DNA from: Rhodocyclales bacterium
GTDB lineage: Bacteria > Pseudomonadota > Gammaproteobacteria > Burkholderiales > Rhodocyclaceae
Direction of reading: 5' to 3'
NCBI GenBank assembly: GCA_028292485.1
Contig: JAQGMG010000035.1
Coordinates: forward strand, 1-64,000
Length of the DNA stretch: 64,000 nt
The translations under genes were made by a program, and so were the position numbers. Under the pieces are notes generated by a model that was not told the origin of the DNA, made no database searches, and worked only from the letters and a program-made list of their open reading frames with translations. Each line of letters opens with the position of its first letter. Position 1 is the first letter of the stretch. Positions 27,998 to 38,893 of the stretch are shown one piece after another.

Positions 27998-29985
27998 GGG
28001 TTCTCCCTGGGAAGGGTGAAGCGGAACTGGGTACCGCCGCCAGGATTGGGCTCGAACCACAGGCGACCACGATGCCACTCGATGATGGAACGGCAGATGT
28101 TCAAACCCATGCCCATGCCTTCACTCTTGGTGGTGAAAAATGGTGTGTAAAGTTTCTCCGCGCTCTCGACCGAGATGCCGGACCCGCGATCGGTCACACA
28201 CACTTCCATGACTTCGGCATTGCTCGATACGGATACGCGCAACTGGCGTTCGCCTTCCGGAGTGTCGTTCATGGCATCCATGCCATTACGCATGAGATTG
28301 ACGACCACCTGCTCGAGCAAGGTGGCGTCGCCCGCCACGCCGGGCAACTCATGCGGAAATGCCAATGTGATACGTACATGCCGCTTACGCGCGCTGCTTT
28401 CCAGCAAGGCGGCCGCCTCGCTCACGACGCGCGTCAGCTCTACCTGATCCTGACGCGGCTCGCTGCGGCGCACGAAATTCTGGATACGCCGGATGATGTT
28501 ACCGGCACGCTGTGACTGATGCGCAACCTTCTGCATCGCTTCGCCGAGTTGCGCATGCGGCATGCCGTTCTCGAGCCCGGTAACGCAGCCGCTGGCATAG
28601 CTCCATATCGCGGCAAGCGGCTGATTGAGTTCGTGGGCGAGAGTCGATGCCATTTCGCCCATCGTGACAAGCCGTACAGTCGCCTCCAGGCGCTCCTGCT
28701 GCATGCGTGCCAGTTCCTCGGCGCGTTTGCGGTCGGTGATATCGAGCACGGATGCCATCCAGCCGAAGTGCGTGCCATCGGCATCCATGAGCGGCGCTTC
28801 GTAGATCAGTGCGTCGAATATCTCGCCATTGCGTCGCCGGAAGCGCAGCTCGAAACCCTGGTGGGATATCTCGCCGGCCAGCACGCGTTTATGCATCTCG
28901 CTTGTCGCCTCGATCTCCTCGGGCACCCAGTACTGCATCGGCGAGCTCATGCCGATGAGTTCCTCCGCCGACCAGCCGACCATCTCGCAGAAGGCGCGAT
29001 TGACATACGTGGTGCGGCCTTCGAGGTCGCGTGCGCGCAGGCCGGTGTGCAGCGAATCTTCCATCGCGCGGCGAAACTGGTATTCGCGCTGCAAGGCCTG
29101 CTCCGCCGCATGCCGTCTTGCCGTGTGGCGCAGCAACATCCATAGACTCCACAGCAGGGTCACGCCAAACAGGATGACGGCGCCAACGAACAGCAGGGGC
29201 ACGATGCGCGGGCCGTTGCTGTAGGTGTCGACGTGCAGCATGAGCCCATTGCCGGGCGGATCGAACGCCACTTCGTACGAGAGCGCCGGATGCAGGGCGA
29301 CGACTTTCGACTTGCTGACTATCTCGTGGCCGCGCTGATCGTTGACGGTAAGACGGTAACGCTCGGAAAACCACCAGGCGACCTGGGTACTCAGCAATCG
29401 CTGCAGGGGGTAGATGCCGACGACGAAGCCGCGCAATTGCGTGCCGTCATAGCTTGGCACGGCCACGCACAGCACCGGTCCACCCATGTCGTTGGCATCA
29501 TTGCTCACCTGGCAATATGCCGCCTTGGCAAAAGCGCGAGCACGCTGCAAGGCGCTAGCAATGGCCGCCTGCTGCTGCGCGCTGTGCGCACGCTCCCGCG
29601 GCGGCAATTCGCCGCGCGGTTTTTGCGCCGCGTCGAACCATATGAGTTGTGAAATGGCTGTGTCCTTGCTGATCGTCTGCCGGGCACGCATCAGGGCGGC
29701 TTCATCCACCGCGCCCGGCTGCAGCAAGTCCTGCGCGAGACGACCCAGCAACTCCTCGTTGCGTTCGAACTGGAAGCGCAGATTCTGTTCGAGCCACAAC
29801 ACGTCAGAGAGCAAGGATGCGCGCTGCTCCTCCTGATCTTGCCGCAGCGTGAACATGACAAAGCCAATGACACCCGCGATCAGGCAGATCACGGCGATGG
29901 CGGGCAGGCGCCAGAACCATGGATTGGCTTGCGACGAAGTCGCGTTCGCAAAGGTCGATAGCCGGAAACTCGCGGGAACTCTCAT
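27994..29985 (-). CDS. DctS-like sensor histidine kinase with PAS domain
   Basis: The 663-aa kinase has an N-terminal membrane segment (AIAVICLIAGVIGFVMF), a large periplasmic sensor region, and a second membrane segment (VPLLFVGAVILFGVTLLWSL). Next come PAS (LEGRTTYVNRAFCEMVGWSAEE), HisKA (MGEMASTLAHELNQPLAAIW, catalytic His) and HATPase (VNLMRNGMDAM, TDRGSGIS, TTKSEGMGMGLNI). It is paired with the regulator downstream by a 4-base overlap and is divergent from dctPQM, so it likely senses C4-dicarboxylates. Confidence 0.9.
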   Translation of the reverse strand: MRVPASFRLSTFANATSSQANPWFWRLPAIAVICLIAGVIGFVMFTLRQDQEEQRASLLSDVLWLEQNLRFQFERNEELLGRLAQDLLQPGAVDEAALMRARQTISKDTAISQLIWFDAAQKPRGELPPRERAHSAQQQAAIASALQRARAFAKAAYCQVSNDANDMGGPVLCVAVPSYDGTQLRGFVVGIYPLQRLLSTQVAWWFSERYRLTVNDQRGHEIVSKSKVVALHPALSYEVAFDPPGNGLMLHVDTYSNGPRIVPLLFVGAVILFGVTLLWSLWMLLRHTARRHAAEQALQREYQFRRAMEDSLHTGLRARDLEGRTTYVNRAFCEMVGWSAEELIGMSSPMQYWVPEEIEATSEMHKRVLAGEISHQGFELRFRRRNGEIFDALIYEAPLMDADGTHFGWMASVLDITDRKRAEELARMQQERLEATVRLVTMGEMASTLAHELNQPLAAIWSYASGCVTGLENGMPHAQLGEAMQKVAHQSQRAGNIIRRIQNFVRRSEPRQDQVELTRVVSEAAALLESSARKRHVRITLAFPHELPGVAGDATLLEQVVVNLMRNGMDAMNDTPEGERQLRVSVSSNAEVMEVCVTDRGSGISVESAEKLYTPFFTTKSEGMGMGLNICRSIIEWHRGRLWFEPNPGGGTQFRFTLPRENP

Positions 29986-30162
29986 GCGGCGGGGCGGGAA
30001 ATCAGTGAGGCAAGAGGCCAGGGTCGAACGGTACATCCTGGAACCTGTGGAACTCCACAATGGAAGCGGGTCGGCATGTTCTCTATAAAGCCGTTAGCCG
30101 CCGTGACATACAAGCCGGTATATACCCTGACCCTGCCTTTAGACGCCTGAGAGGAGACCAAC

Positions 30163-31173
30163 ATGAATCGTCGTTTACTCATTGCCGCGCTGCTGACTGT
30201 AGCTGCCGGTCTGACAGCACCTGCATTCGCCCAACAACCCATTGTCATCAAGTTCAGCCACGTCGTGGCCAAGGACACGCCGAAAGGGCTGGCCGCGGAC
30301 TATTTCGCCAAGCTCGTTGGCGACAAGACCGGCGGCAAAGTGAAGGTCGAGGTCTACCCCAACAGCCAGCTCTACAAGGATGGCGAAGAGATGGAAGCGC
30401 TACAGCTGGGCTCGGTGCAGATGCTGGCGCCCTCGCTGGCCAAGTTCGGCCCGCTCGGCGTGCCGGACTTCGAAGCCTTTGACCTGCCATTCATCTTCGA
30501 CAACTACGAAGAGCTGCACAAGATCACCTACGGCCCGATCGGCAAGGCGCTGTTCAAGAAACTCGAACCCAAGGGCATCGTCGGCCTCGCCTACTGGGAC
30601 AATGGCTTCAAGGACTTCTCGGCCAACAAGCCACTGCATGTGCCGGCTGATTTCAAGGGCCTGAAGATGCGCATCCAGTCATCCAAGGTGCTCGACAGCG
30701 AAATGCGCGCGCTTGGTGTGAACCCGCAGGTGATGGCCTTCTCCGAGGTTTACCAGGCGCTGTCGACCGGCGTGGTGGACGGCACAGAAAACCCGCCATC
30801 GAACTTCTACACGCAGAAGATGCATGAGGTGCAGAAATACATGCTGCGCTCCCAGCACGGCTATCTCGGCTATGCGGTGATCGTGAACAAGAAGTTCTGG
30901 GACGGTCTGCCCGCCGACGTGCGCAAGACGCTGGACGAGTGCATGGCCGAAGCCACTTCTTATGCCAACAAGATTGCCCAGCAGAAGAACGACGAGGACG
31001 TGGATGCCGTACGCAAGTCGGGCAAGACCACCATCATCATGCCGACAGCGGCCGAACGCCTGGAGATGAAGAAGGCGCTGGCGCGCGTGCACAAGGAACA
31101 TGCCGCCCGCATCGGCAACGACCTGATCCAGTCGATCTACAAGGAAACCGGTTTCGATCCGGACAAACTCTGA
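30163..31173 (+). CDS. dctP: TRAP transporter substrate-binding protein DctP
   Basis: The 336-aa periplasmic protein has a signal peptide ending PAFA before QQPIVIKFSHV, and the DctP family blocks FSHVVAKDTPKG, PNSQLYKDGEEMEALQLGSVQM, LKMRIQSSKVLDSEM and GVVDGTENPPSNFYTQKM. It should bind malate, fumarate or succinate. GAGAGGAGA lies ahead of the start. The 178-base gap to the divergent sensor kinase must hold both promoters; I could not recognise a sigma-54 site there. Confidence 0.93.
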   Translation: MNRRLLIAALLTVAAGLTAPAFAQQPIVIKFSHVVAKDTPKGLAADYFAKLVGDKTGGKVKVEVYPNSQLYKDGEEMEALQLGSVQMLAPSLAKFGPLGVPDFEAFDLPFIFDNYEELHKITYGPIGKALFKKLEPKGIVGLAYWDNGFKDFSANKPLHVPADFKGLKMRIQSSKVLDSEMRALGVNPQVMAFSEVYQALSTGVVDGTENPPSNFYTQKMHEVQKYMLRSQHGYLGYAVIVNKKFWDGLPADVRKTLDECMAEATSYANKIAQQKNDEDVDAVRKSGKTTIIMPTAAERLEMKKALARVHKEHAARIGNDLIQSIYKETGFDPDKL

Positions 31174-31175
31174 TC

Positions 31176-31261
31176 GTCATTCCCGCGAAAGCGGGAATCC
31201 ACTTCTACGTGAAAACTCGCCTCGTGCTAACCAAATGGATTCCCGCTTTCGCGGGAATGAC
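31176..31261. repeat. dRS3-like paired inverted repeat, copy 3, inside the TRAP operon
   Basis: The paired units GTCATTCCCGCGAAAGCGGG... and ...CCCGCTTTCGCGGGAATGAC begin 2 bases after the dctP stop codon and end 31 bases before dctQ. The fold would be a long hairpin in the dctPQM mRNA. Its inner spacer differs from the other copies. Confidence 0.92.
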
Positions 31262-31292
31262 ATATCAATTTTATGAGGTTCAATAAGAAACC

Positions 31293-31895
31293 ATGAAATT
31301 TCTCGATCATCTCGAGGAATGGCTCATCGCCACATTGATGGGGCTCGCCACGACAATCGTTTTCCTGTCGGTGGTGCACCGCTACCTTTCCGGCTTTGCC
31401 ATTCCGTACTTGCAAGACTGGTTGCTGAGGATGGATGTCAGCTGGTCGCAGGAAGTCACCATCATCATGTTCGTGTGGATGGCGAAGTTCGGCGCCGCTT
31501 ACGGTGTGCGCACTGGCATCCACGTCGGCGTCGATGTCGTCATCAACCGCATGCGGCCAAAGCTGCGCGCGAAATTCGTGCTGTTCGGTCTGGCGGCCGG
31601 CGCGCTGTTTACGGGTCTCGTTGCCATTCTCGGTGCTCAATTGTGCTGGCATAGCGGCATGGAGCATGCTGTCTACACGCTCTTCGGCATGCCGAGCGAG
31701 GCCTTCGGCGGCTCCACCAAACCCGACACCGGCTGGCCCGTATGGGCCGTTTATCTGGCGATTCCACTTGGCTCCAGCCTGATGTGTTTCCGCTTCATCC
31801 AGGTCGCGGTGGCATTCGTGCGCACGGGTGAGCTGCCGCACCATGACCATGGGCATGTTGACGGTCTGGACGAAGATATGGAGGTGGCGAAATGA
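31293..31895 (+). CDS. dctQ: TRAP transporter small permease DctQ
   Basis: The 200-aa membrane protein has four hydrophobic segments, the DctQ pattern, including WMAKFGAAYGVRTGIHVGVDVVI in the middle. A His/Asp-rich C-terminus (HHDHGHVDGLDEDMEV) extends into the cytoplasm or periplasm. Its stop overlaps the dctM ATG by 4 bases. It follows dctP after the repeat hairpin. Confidence 0.92.
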   Translation: MKFLDHLEEWLIATLMGLATTIVFLSVVHRYLSGFAIPYLQDWLLRMDVSWSQEVTIIMFVWMAKFGAAYGVRTGIHVGVDVVINRMRPKLRAKFVLFGLAAGALFTGLVAILGAQLCWHSGMEHAVYTLFGMPSEAFGGSTKPDTGWPVWAVYLAIPLGSSLMCFRFIQVAVAFVRTGELPHHDHGHVDGLDEDMEVAK

Positions 31896-33178
31896 GCGCC
31901 CTCATCATCTTCGGCCTGCTTACGGTGCTCATGCTGACCGGTATGCCGGTATCGATCTCGCTCGGTCTGACGGTGCTGACCTTCATGTTCACCATGACCA
32001 GCACACCGCCGGTGGAGGTCGCCCACAAGCTGTTTACCGGTATCGAGAACTTCGGTGTGATGGCGATACCGTTCTTCATTCTCGCCGGCAACTTCCTCAC
32101 GCACGGTGGCGTCGCAGCACGCATGATCCGTTTTGCCACGGCCATGGTCGGCCACATGTATGGCGGACTCGGCCTTGCCGGTGTGCTGGCCTGCGCGCTG
32201 TTCGCAGCCGTGTCGGGCTCAAGCCCGGCGACGGTGGTAGCCATTGGCTCGATCCTGCTGCCAGCGATGGTCAAGGCCGGTTTTCCGAAACGCTTCGGCG
32301 CAGGCATTGTCACCACATCCGGCGCGCTGGGCATCCTCATACCGCCCTCCATCGTGATGGTCATGTACTCGATCGCGACCAACACCTCGGTCGGCGCGCT
32401 GTTCATGGCTGGCGTCATCCCGGGCCTGATCCTGGCGACCATGCTAGGGATGACCACGTGGTACCTGGCACGCAAGCACGACTACCCGCGGCTTCCAAAA
32501 GCAAGCTGGGGAGAGCGCTTTCGCGCTTTCAAGGACAGCATCTGGGGCCTTCTGCTGATCGTCGTGGTGATCGGCGGTATCTACGGCGGCATCTTCACGC
32601 CGACCGAAGCTGCAGCGGTGAGTGCCGTGTATGCGTTCTTCATCGCGGTCTTCGTCTACAAAGATCTGAAAATGTCCGACGTGCCGCGTGTACTGCTGTC
32701 GTCGGCCAACCTGAGTGCGATGCTGCTCTACATCATCACCAATGCCGTGATGTTCTCGTTCATCCTCACCGATCAGCAGATTCCGCAGACGCTGGCCGAA
32801 TGGATGCTGGCGCAAGGCCTGGGACCGATCGCCTTCCTGCTGGCAGTGAACATCCTGTTGCTGGTCGCGGGCAACTTCATGGAGCCTTCATCCATCGTGC
32901 TGATCATGGCGCCACTGTTGTTCCCCATTGCCATGCGCATGGGTATCAACCCGGTGCACTTCGGCATCCTGATGACGGTGAACATGGAAGTGGGCATGTG
33001 CCATCCACCGGTCGGGCTGAATATGTATGTGGCATCCGGCGTGGCGAAGATGGGCATCACCGAGCTGACTATTGCCGTCTGGCCATGGCTACTGACCATG
33101 CTGGTTTTCCTCGGTTTCGTGACTTACATGCCGGCAATGTCGCTGTGGCTGCCGCGCGTGCTGGGCATGGTCAACTAG
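31892..33178 (+). CDS. dctM: TRAP transporter large permease DctM
   Basis: The 428-aa inner-membrane permease has about a dozen hydrophobic segments and DctM landmarks: FFILAGNFLTHGGVAARM, AAVSGSSPATVVAIGS, GALGILIPPSIVMVMYS and GMCHPPVGLNMYV. Together with DctQ it drives sodium-coupled uptake of the DctP ligand. It ends just ahead of a hairpin terminator shared with the convergent gene. Confidence 0.95.
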   Translation: MSALIIFGLLTVLMLTGMPVSISLGLTVLTFMFTMTSTPPVEVAHKLFTGIENFGVMAIPFFILAGNFLTHGGVAARMIRFATAMVGHMYGGLGLAGVLACALFAAVSGSSPATVVAIGSILLPAMVKAGFPKRFGAGIVTTSGALGILIPPSIVMVMYSIATNTSVGALFMAGVIPGLILATMLGMTTWYLARKHDYPRLPKASWGERFRAFKDSIWGLLLIVVVIGGIYGGIFTPTEAAAVSAVYAFFIAVFVYKDLKMSDVPRVLLSSANLSAMLLYIITNAVMFSFILTDQQIPQTLAEWMLAQGLGPIAFLLAVNILLLVAGNFMEPSSIVLIMAPLLFPIAMRMGINPVHFGILMTVNMEVGMCHPPVGLNMYVASGVAKMGITELTIAVWPWLLTMLVFLGFVTYMPAMSLWLPRVLGMVN

Positions 33179-33180
33179 AA

Positions 33181-33227
33181 AAAGCTGCGCGGGTGTGACG
33201 ACGTGTCGCCACACCCCGCAAGCTTTA
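33181..33227. terminator. bidirectional terminator between dctM and convergent gene
   Basis: AAAGCTGCGCGGGTGTG pairs with CACACCCCGCAAGCTTT, with one bulge, around a 12-base loop. Each side ends in a short T run on the relevant strand. Confidence 0.75.
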
Positions 33228-34061
33228 TTGCAGCAGGAAAAACCGGTAAGGCATCGGCAGGCTTTCGCGCACGATGACGTGACCTTCGCGCGGCACCTGG
33301 GCCTCGCTGCGCACATAGACCTGCACCTTTTCCGAAGGCATGGTCAGCAGTGAATCCGCATCGCACATCAACACTGACCCCTGCATCTGCACAGCCTTGC
33401 AGCCCTTGATCCACGCAGGGCCGGCAGGCAGCACGGCCGCTTGAGCCGGCTTTGCGGGCGCCGAAGGGGCTACGGGTTTCGATATCGGTGCTGGTTTTGG
33501 CGGTGGCTCCGGTGGCCGGACTATTGCTGGCTGCGGCTTGAGGGGAATGGCAGGATGTGCTGGCGGAATCACCGGCACGGGTTGATCGCGAGGAGGAGAG
33601 GCCAGTGCGGGCTCCTGCAGCACCTCTGGCCGTGCAGCTCCTTCGACGGGTGAGGATTGCTCCACGGGTATCAGCTGCGGAGCTGCCGCCGGCGCAGACA
33701 CTTCCATCGGCGCTTGCGGAGCGGATGCCTCCGTCGGCATGGACTGCGCAGCTGGCGCCGATTGCTCGTTTGGTGCGACGGGAGCCGATTCTTCTACTGG
33801 CGTTGATTGCTCTGCGGGCGCGGATTGCGCAGCCGGTTCCGACTGGGGCATCGGCGCGGAAGCTTCGACCGGTGCCGACTGTGGCTCGTCCAGCGGTGCG
33901 GACTGCTCGACGGGTGTCGATTGTTCGACAGGCGCGGACTGCTGATCAGCGGCTTCAGCAGCGAGTGGCGAAGCACCATGCGGCGCAACCTGCGCCACGG
34001 CGGCGAGCATGCTTGCAAGCAGCACGATGCTCAAAACCGAAGGGAGTGATAGCAGACGCAT
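33225..34061 (-). CDS. exported Ala/Pro/Ser-repeat protein with novel C-terminal domain
   Basis: The 278-aa protein has an N-terminal signal segment (LSIVLLASMLAAVAQVA), then about 160 residues of repeats such as SAPVEQS, STPVEQS and SAPAEQS, then a Pro-rich linker. It ends with a compact 65-residue domain: GPAWIKGCK, VLMCDADSLL, PSEKVQVYVR, VRESLPMPYRFFLLQ. The same domain ends the next gene upstream. Two Cys are conserved between the pair. No known family is recognised. The repeat part suggests an envelope-spanning or cell-wall linker. Confidence 0.72.
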   Translation of the reverse strand: MRLLSLPSVLSIVLLASMLAAVAQVAPHGASPLAAEAADQQSAPVEQSTPVEQSAPLDEPQSAPVEASAPMPQSEPAAQSAPAEQSTPVEESAPVAPNEQSAPAAQSMPTEASAPQAPMEVSAPAAAPQLIPVEQSSPVEGAARPEVLQEPALASPPRDQPVPVIPPAHPAIPLKPQPAIVRPPEPPPKPAPISKPVAPSAPAKPAQAAVLPAGPAWIKGCKAVQMQGSVLMCDADSLLTMPSEKVQVYVRSEAQVPREGHVIVRESLPMPYRFFLLQ

Positions 34062-34175
34062 GGCAAGGCCGGTGAAGATCGGGACACGACGAATAGCATA
34101 CCTGTGCCTCGTGGCGAACGAATTCTGCACCGCGCCAGAGACATACTTCACACAGCTCGTCTTCCTCCGGGCAAC

Positions 34176-34712
34176 CTATTCGAGTACGAAAAAACGGTAC
34201 AGACGCGGCAGGCTCTCACGCAAGGCAATGCGGGAACTGCCGGACGATTTGCGGCTCAGTTTCGGATCGCGCACATACACGATGACCTTGTCCGACGGCT
34301 GCGCCAGCAGGCTATCGGCATCGCACATGATCGCGTCTGCCTGCTGCTGGTGATACCAACACGCCTTGAGCCATGCCGGGCCTGGCGAGGACTTGGCACT
34401 GGCCTTGATCAAGCCGTCCGCCGGTTCCTTTGCGGTTTCGACGGCGCGCTCCCTGGCAAGCTCCCTGGTGGTTTCTTTTGCAGTTTCCTTCTTCACTTCT
34501 TTCGCCGCTTGTCTTGACGGCGGCGTAGCCACGCGCACGGCTTTCGGTGGAGGCTGAAACAGCACAGCCTGCACGGCAGGCAATTGCTCCTCGTCGGGAA
34601 CTAGCGGTGTCACGAGGGCGACGGACTCGGCCGGGGCTGTCTCGGGCGTCAAGGCACATCCGGCGAGGCAGGTCATGAGTCCTGCGGCGATAACAACGAG
34701 CACGATACGCAT
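34176..34712 (-). CDS. lipoprotein with the same novel C-terminal domain
   Basis: The 178-aa protein begins MRIVLVVIAAGLMTCLAGCA, a lipoprotein signal with Cys at 19. A charged Lys/Glu/Ala linker (KEVKKETAKETTRELARERA) follows. The last 65 residues, GPAWLKACW, AIMCDADSLL, PSDKVIVYVR and LRESLPRLYRFFVLE, match the C-terminal domain of the gene downstream. A GTG 30 bases upstream is an alternative start. The two genes are a tandem pair, 114 bases apart, probably from duplication of the domain with different linkers. Function unknown. Confidence 0.75.
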   Translation of the reverse strand: MRIVLVVIAAGLMTCLAGCALTPETAPAESVALVTPLVPDEEQLPAVQAVLFQPPPKAVRVATPPSRQAAKEVKKETAKETTRELARERAVETAKEPADGLIKASAKSSPGPAWLKACWYHQQQADAIMCDADSLLAQPSDKVIVYVRDPKLSRKSSGSSRIALRESLPRLYRFFVLE

Positions 34713-34900
34713 AGCTGCCTCTACGGAGTTGAACCAGCACACTGGACTGACAACCGTTGCTAACGGTCTTTCGGTCTATTTACATTAGCCCGTCCAGCGC
34801 AGGCGCGCAGGCGCGACGCAGGGTCGCCGGCTGCAGACAAAAGCCGTGCATTGACGGCGCCGGTTGCCTCTGGACGACCTTTTCAGTAAGGTGTCGGCAT

Positions 34901-37140
<2,240 letters not shown>

Positions 37141-37164
37141 TCTCGTCACTCAAGCGCTGAAGTT

Positions 37165-37197
37165 AGAAAGGGGCTGCATCTGCGGCCCCTTTTTTTA
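37165..37197 (+). terminator. Rho-independent terminator of thiC
   Basis: GAAAGGGGCTGCA and TGCGGCCCCTTTTTTT form a stem with a run of seven T, 25 bases after the thiC stop. Confidence 0.9.
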
Positions 37198-37334
37198 TGA
37201 TGCTGCTAAATCACGTCATCACAAACCGAAAACCTTGCGCAAGAAAGCGCCCTCCTCGCATTGGTCTGATCTGGACGATAGCGTCGTAATGGTGATCGGC
37301 CCAGAGAGCGTGAAGCAAATCTTTCTTCCGAACC

Positions 37335-37398
37335 TTAATCGCTTCAGAATTTGAAGCGAATCGAGCGTTTAATCGCTTCAGATTCTGAAGCAATTAAC
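37335..37398. repeat. two tandem palindromes, TTAATCGCTTCAGA-type
   Basis: Two copies of TTAATCGCTTCAGA(N)TGAAGC lie 34 bases apart. Copy one has CGCTTCA-GAATT-TGAAGCG; copy two has GCTTCAG-ATT-CTGAAGC. Each is a two-fold symmetric site of 17-19 bases, like a dimeric regulator operator or a recombination site. They lie between thiC and its relic. Confidence 0.7.
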
Positions 37399-37440
37399 CT
37401 CCGCACTTGCGCCCTTCGCTGCACGAACTCTCGGCAAATT

Positions 37441-37632
37441 CCCGGGAAGACCAGTTCAACCCTGGCCTCGACAAACCACGTAGCCGCCACGACAACCCCG
37501 TGTCACAGGAAGACGTCAAGGTCTCGCACTCTTGCTCGATAAAGATCACTCAAGACGTGTGCGACTTTGCGGCCTCGGAGAGATCTGCGAAGACGAAGCT
37601 GGAGAAAGAGATGGAAACGAAATCAGAGGAGT
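37441..37632 (+). pseudogene. decayed duplicate of the thiC 3' end
   Basis: The frame encodes REDQFNPGLD, then QEDVKVSHSCSIKITQDVC-DFAA and EMETKSEE, which align with thi[37 protein letters not shown] and GMENKSIE. Relative to thiC about 24 bases between the two CSM-coding repeats are missing, which removes the CGPHF segment of the Fe-S motif. There is no start or barrel domain, so it cannot be functional. It ends about 10 bases from the nuclease gene stop and marks the edge of the restriction-modification island. Confidence 0.82.
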
Positions 37633-37642
37633 CATTCCTGAC

Positions 37643-38893
37643 TCAGTTTTCTTGTGCTCTTACGTGGGCAACAAAGGCGTGCATGTCCAGAATCGAAGCG
37701 CGTTGTTTATTGCTGTATGTTGTGTGAATCGATGCCGGCACAACCAATTGCAAGAGCACCGAAGTCATCTCGTCAGTTTGTGAAGTACTTATAGCGGGCT
37801 CAAGCGTAATAAGGTGCTTGCGCTCAACACGATTTGCCTCAGCCAGCACCTGTCGCCAGCGATCCTTGCAGGTAGTCTTTGCCCCTAACATCGTGAGGCG
37901 CTGTGCCGGAAATTTCGGGTCGTGATAGGCAGCAAATCCAGGAAAAAGGAAGTCTGGTTTGGCACTGTTTTCGGTGACTTTGCCCTTGCCTCGTGCCCGC
38001 TCGAACTGAATTGCGTTCGCCGCAAAGAGGCGCTCCAGATGCCCCTCGAAAGCATGTCCAACTCGGGACTTGCGGCGGTTCTGGACACTCAGCGAGTAGC
38101 TGATGAACTCATCAACGTCATCACCATCTGGCCCGAACCCCTTGCGCAACCGTTGCTGCACGATGTGCCGCTCATAGATGCGGAACAGGAATTCTTCATG
38201 ATCCATCCAGGCCATCAGAGCCGTATCCGGATCAACTACCGGATCGAATTCTCCCTTGAGGGTATCTCGCGCAAGTGCCGAAAAATCCGCTGTTACGGGA
38301 AAGGTCTCACCTCCGAAGTGCTTGAGCAACAGTTCCAGCCACTTGCCTCGCTCGTCCTGTTCGACAGTAACGAGTCCGAGATCTTCCAGTAGAAGTCTCA
38401 CGGGCAGGATCAGCGAAGACGCGTTGACTTCGCCTTTGCTGAACGAATCTCCGACTGCATCAAGTCCGAATACAGCCCGTAGCTGAGCCTCGACGGTGGT
38501 ATCAGGCGGACAGAACACTAGAAGCAATGAGCCGTCAGTGCGTTTGCCAATCAAGAAGAAATCTCCCTCGGCCAGCAGGGAGGTGACTGCATTGGTTTTG
38601 TAGTACAGGCGGTACTCGGATGAGCGTGTCGGGTGCTTCCAGCGAGCGTCATACCAAGTGAGCGTGTCTTCGCAGATGACCGGAGCGTCTTCCGTATCGC
38701 TGAGATACACGAGCCGTGCCGGGTAGGCGAGTTTGTCGCTCTTGCCGGGAGAGCCCAAGTACTGCCGGAAGCCCACTGAGGGCAGGCCACCAATTTCGTG
38801 CTGGTTGGAGCGCCCGGGATCTGCGTCCACTGCACTCAGGTGTTTTGCAGCAACCCCTTCGAAGTAATCCGCGATGCTGTCCGAAAACATCAA
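37643..38893 (-). CDS. EcoRII-type restriction endonuclease
   Basis: The 416-aa nuclease has an N-terminal DNA-binding/effector-type region like EcoRII-N and a C-terminal EcoRII catalytic domain. The matched block NRRKSRVGHAFEGHLERLF continues to AKPDFLFPGFAAYHDP and GAKTTCKDRWRQVL. Likely catalytic residues are Glu283, Asp314 and Lys339, matching EcoRII Glu271, Asp299 and Lys324. EcoRII cuts CCWGG; the Dcm-like methylase in the same operon supports that site. The start ATG overlaps the vsr stop by 4 bases. It is the last gene of the R-M operon. Confidence 0.9.
   Translation of the reverse strand: MMFSDSIADYFEGVAAKHLSAVDADPGRSNQHEIGGLPSVGFRQYLGSPGKSDKLAYPARLVYLSDTEDAPVICEDTLTWYDARWKHPTRSSEYRLYYKTNAVTSLLAEGDFFLIGKRTDGSLLLVFCPPDTTVEAQLRAVFGLDAVGDSFSKGEVNASSLILPVRLLLEDLGLVTVEQDERGKWLELLLKHFGGETFPVTADFSALARDTLKGEFDPVVDPDTALMAWMDHEEFLFRIYERHIVQQRLRKGFGPDGDDVDEFISYSLSVQNRRKSRVGHAFEGHLERLFAANAIQFERARGKGKVTENSAKPDFLFPGFAAYHDPKFPAQRLTMLGAKTTCKDRWRQVLAEANRVERKHLITLEPAISTSQTDEMTSVLLQLVVPASIHTTYSNKQRASILDMHAFVAHVRAQEN

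Noticed and set aside
29986-30162. Sigma-54 promoter expected for dctP
   Set aside because: I could not find a convincing TGGCAC-N5-TTGC in the divergent gap, so none is claimed.
31828-33198. Plus-strand frame of 456 codons overlapping dctM
   Set aside because: dctM in the other frame is a complete and clear TRAP permease; this frame is His/Arg-rich without a family.
33560-33960. Repeat-rich stretch that could be taken for a CRISPR array
   Set aside because: The periodicity comes from SAPVEQS-like codons in an exported protein; there are no constant repeats with unique spacers.
37226-37262. Second possible thiC-like fragment (AAACCTTG.CGCAAGAA.GCGCC)
   Set aside because: The match to thiC is only about 20 bases without flanking similarity, so chance cannot be excluded; the stronger relic starts at about 37441.
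37211-37393. 60-codon minus-strand frame between thiC and the relic
   Set aside because: No family, no ribosome-binding site, and it runs across the palindrome pair.
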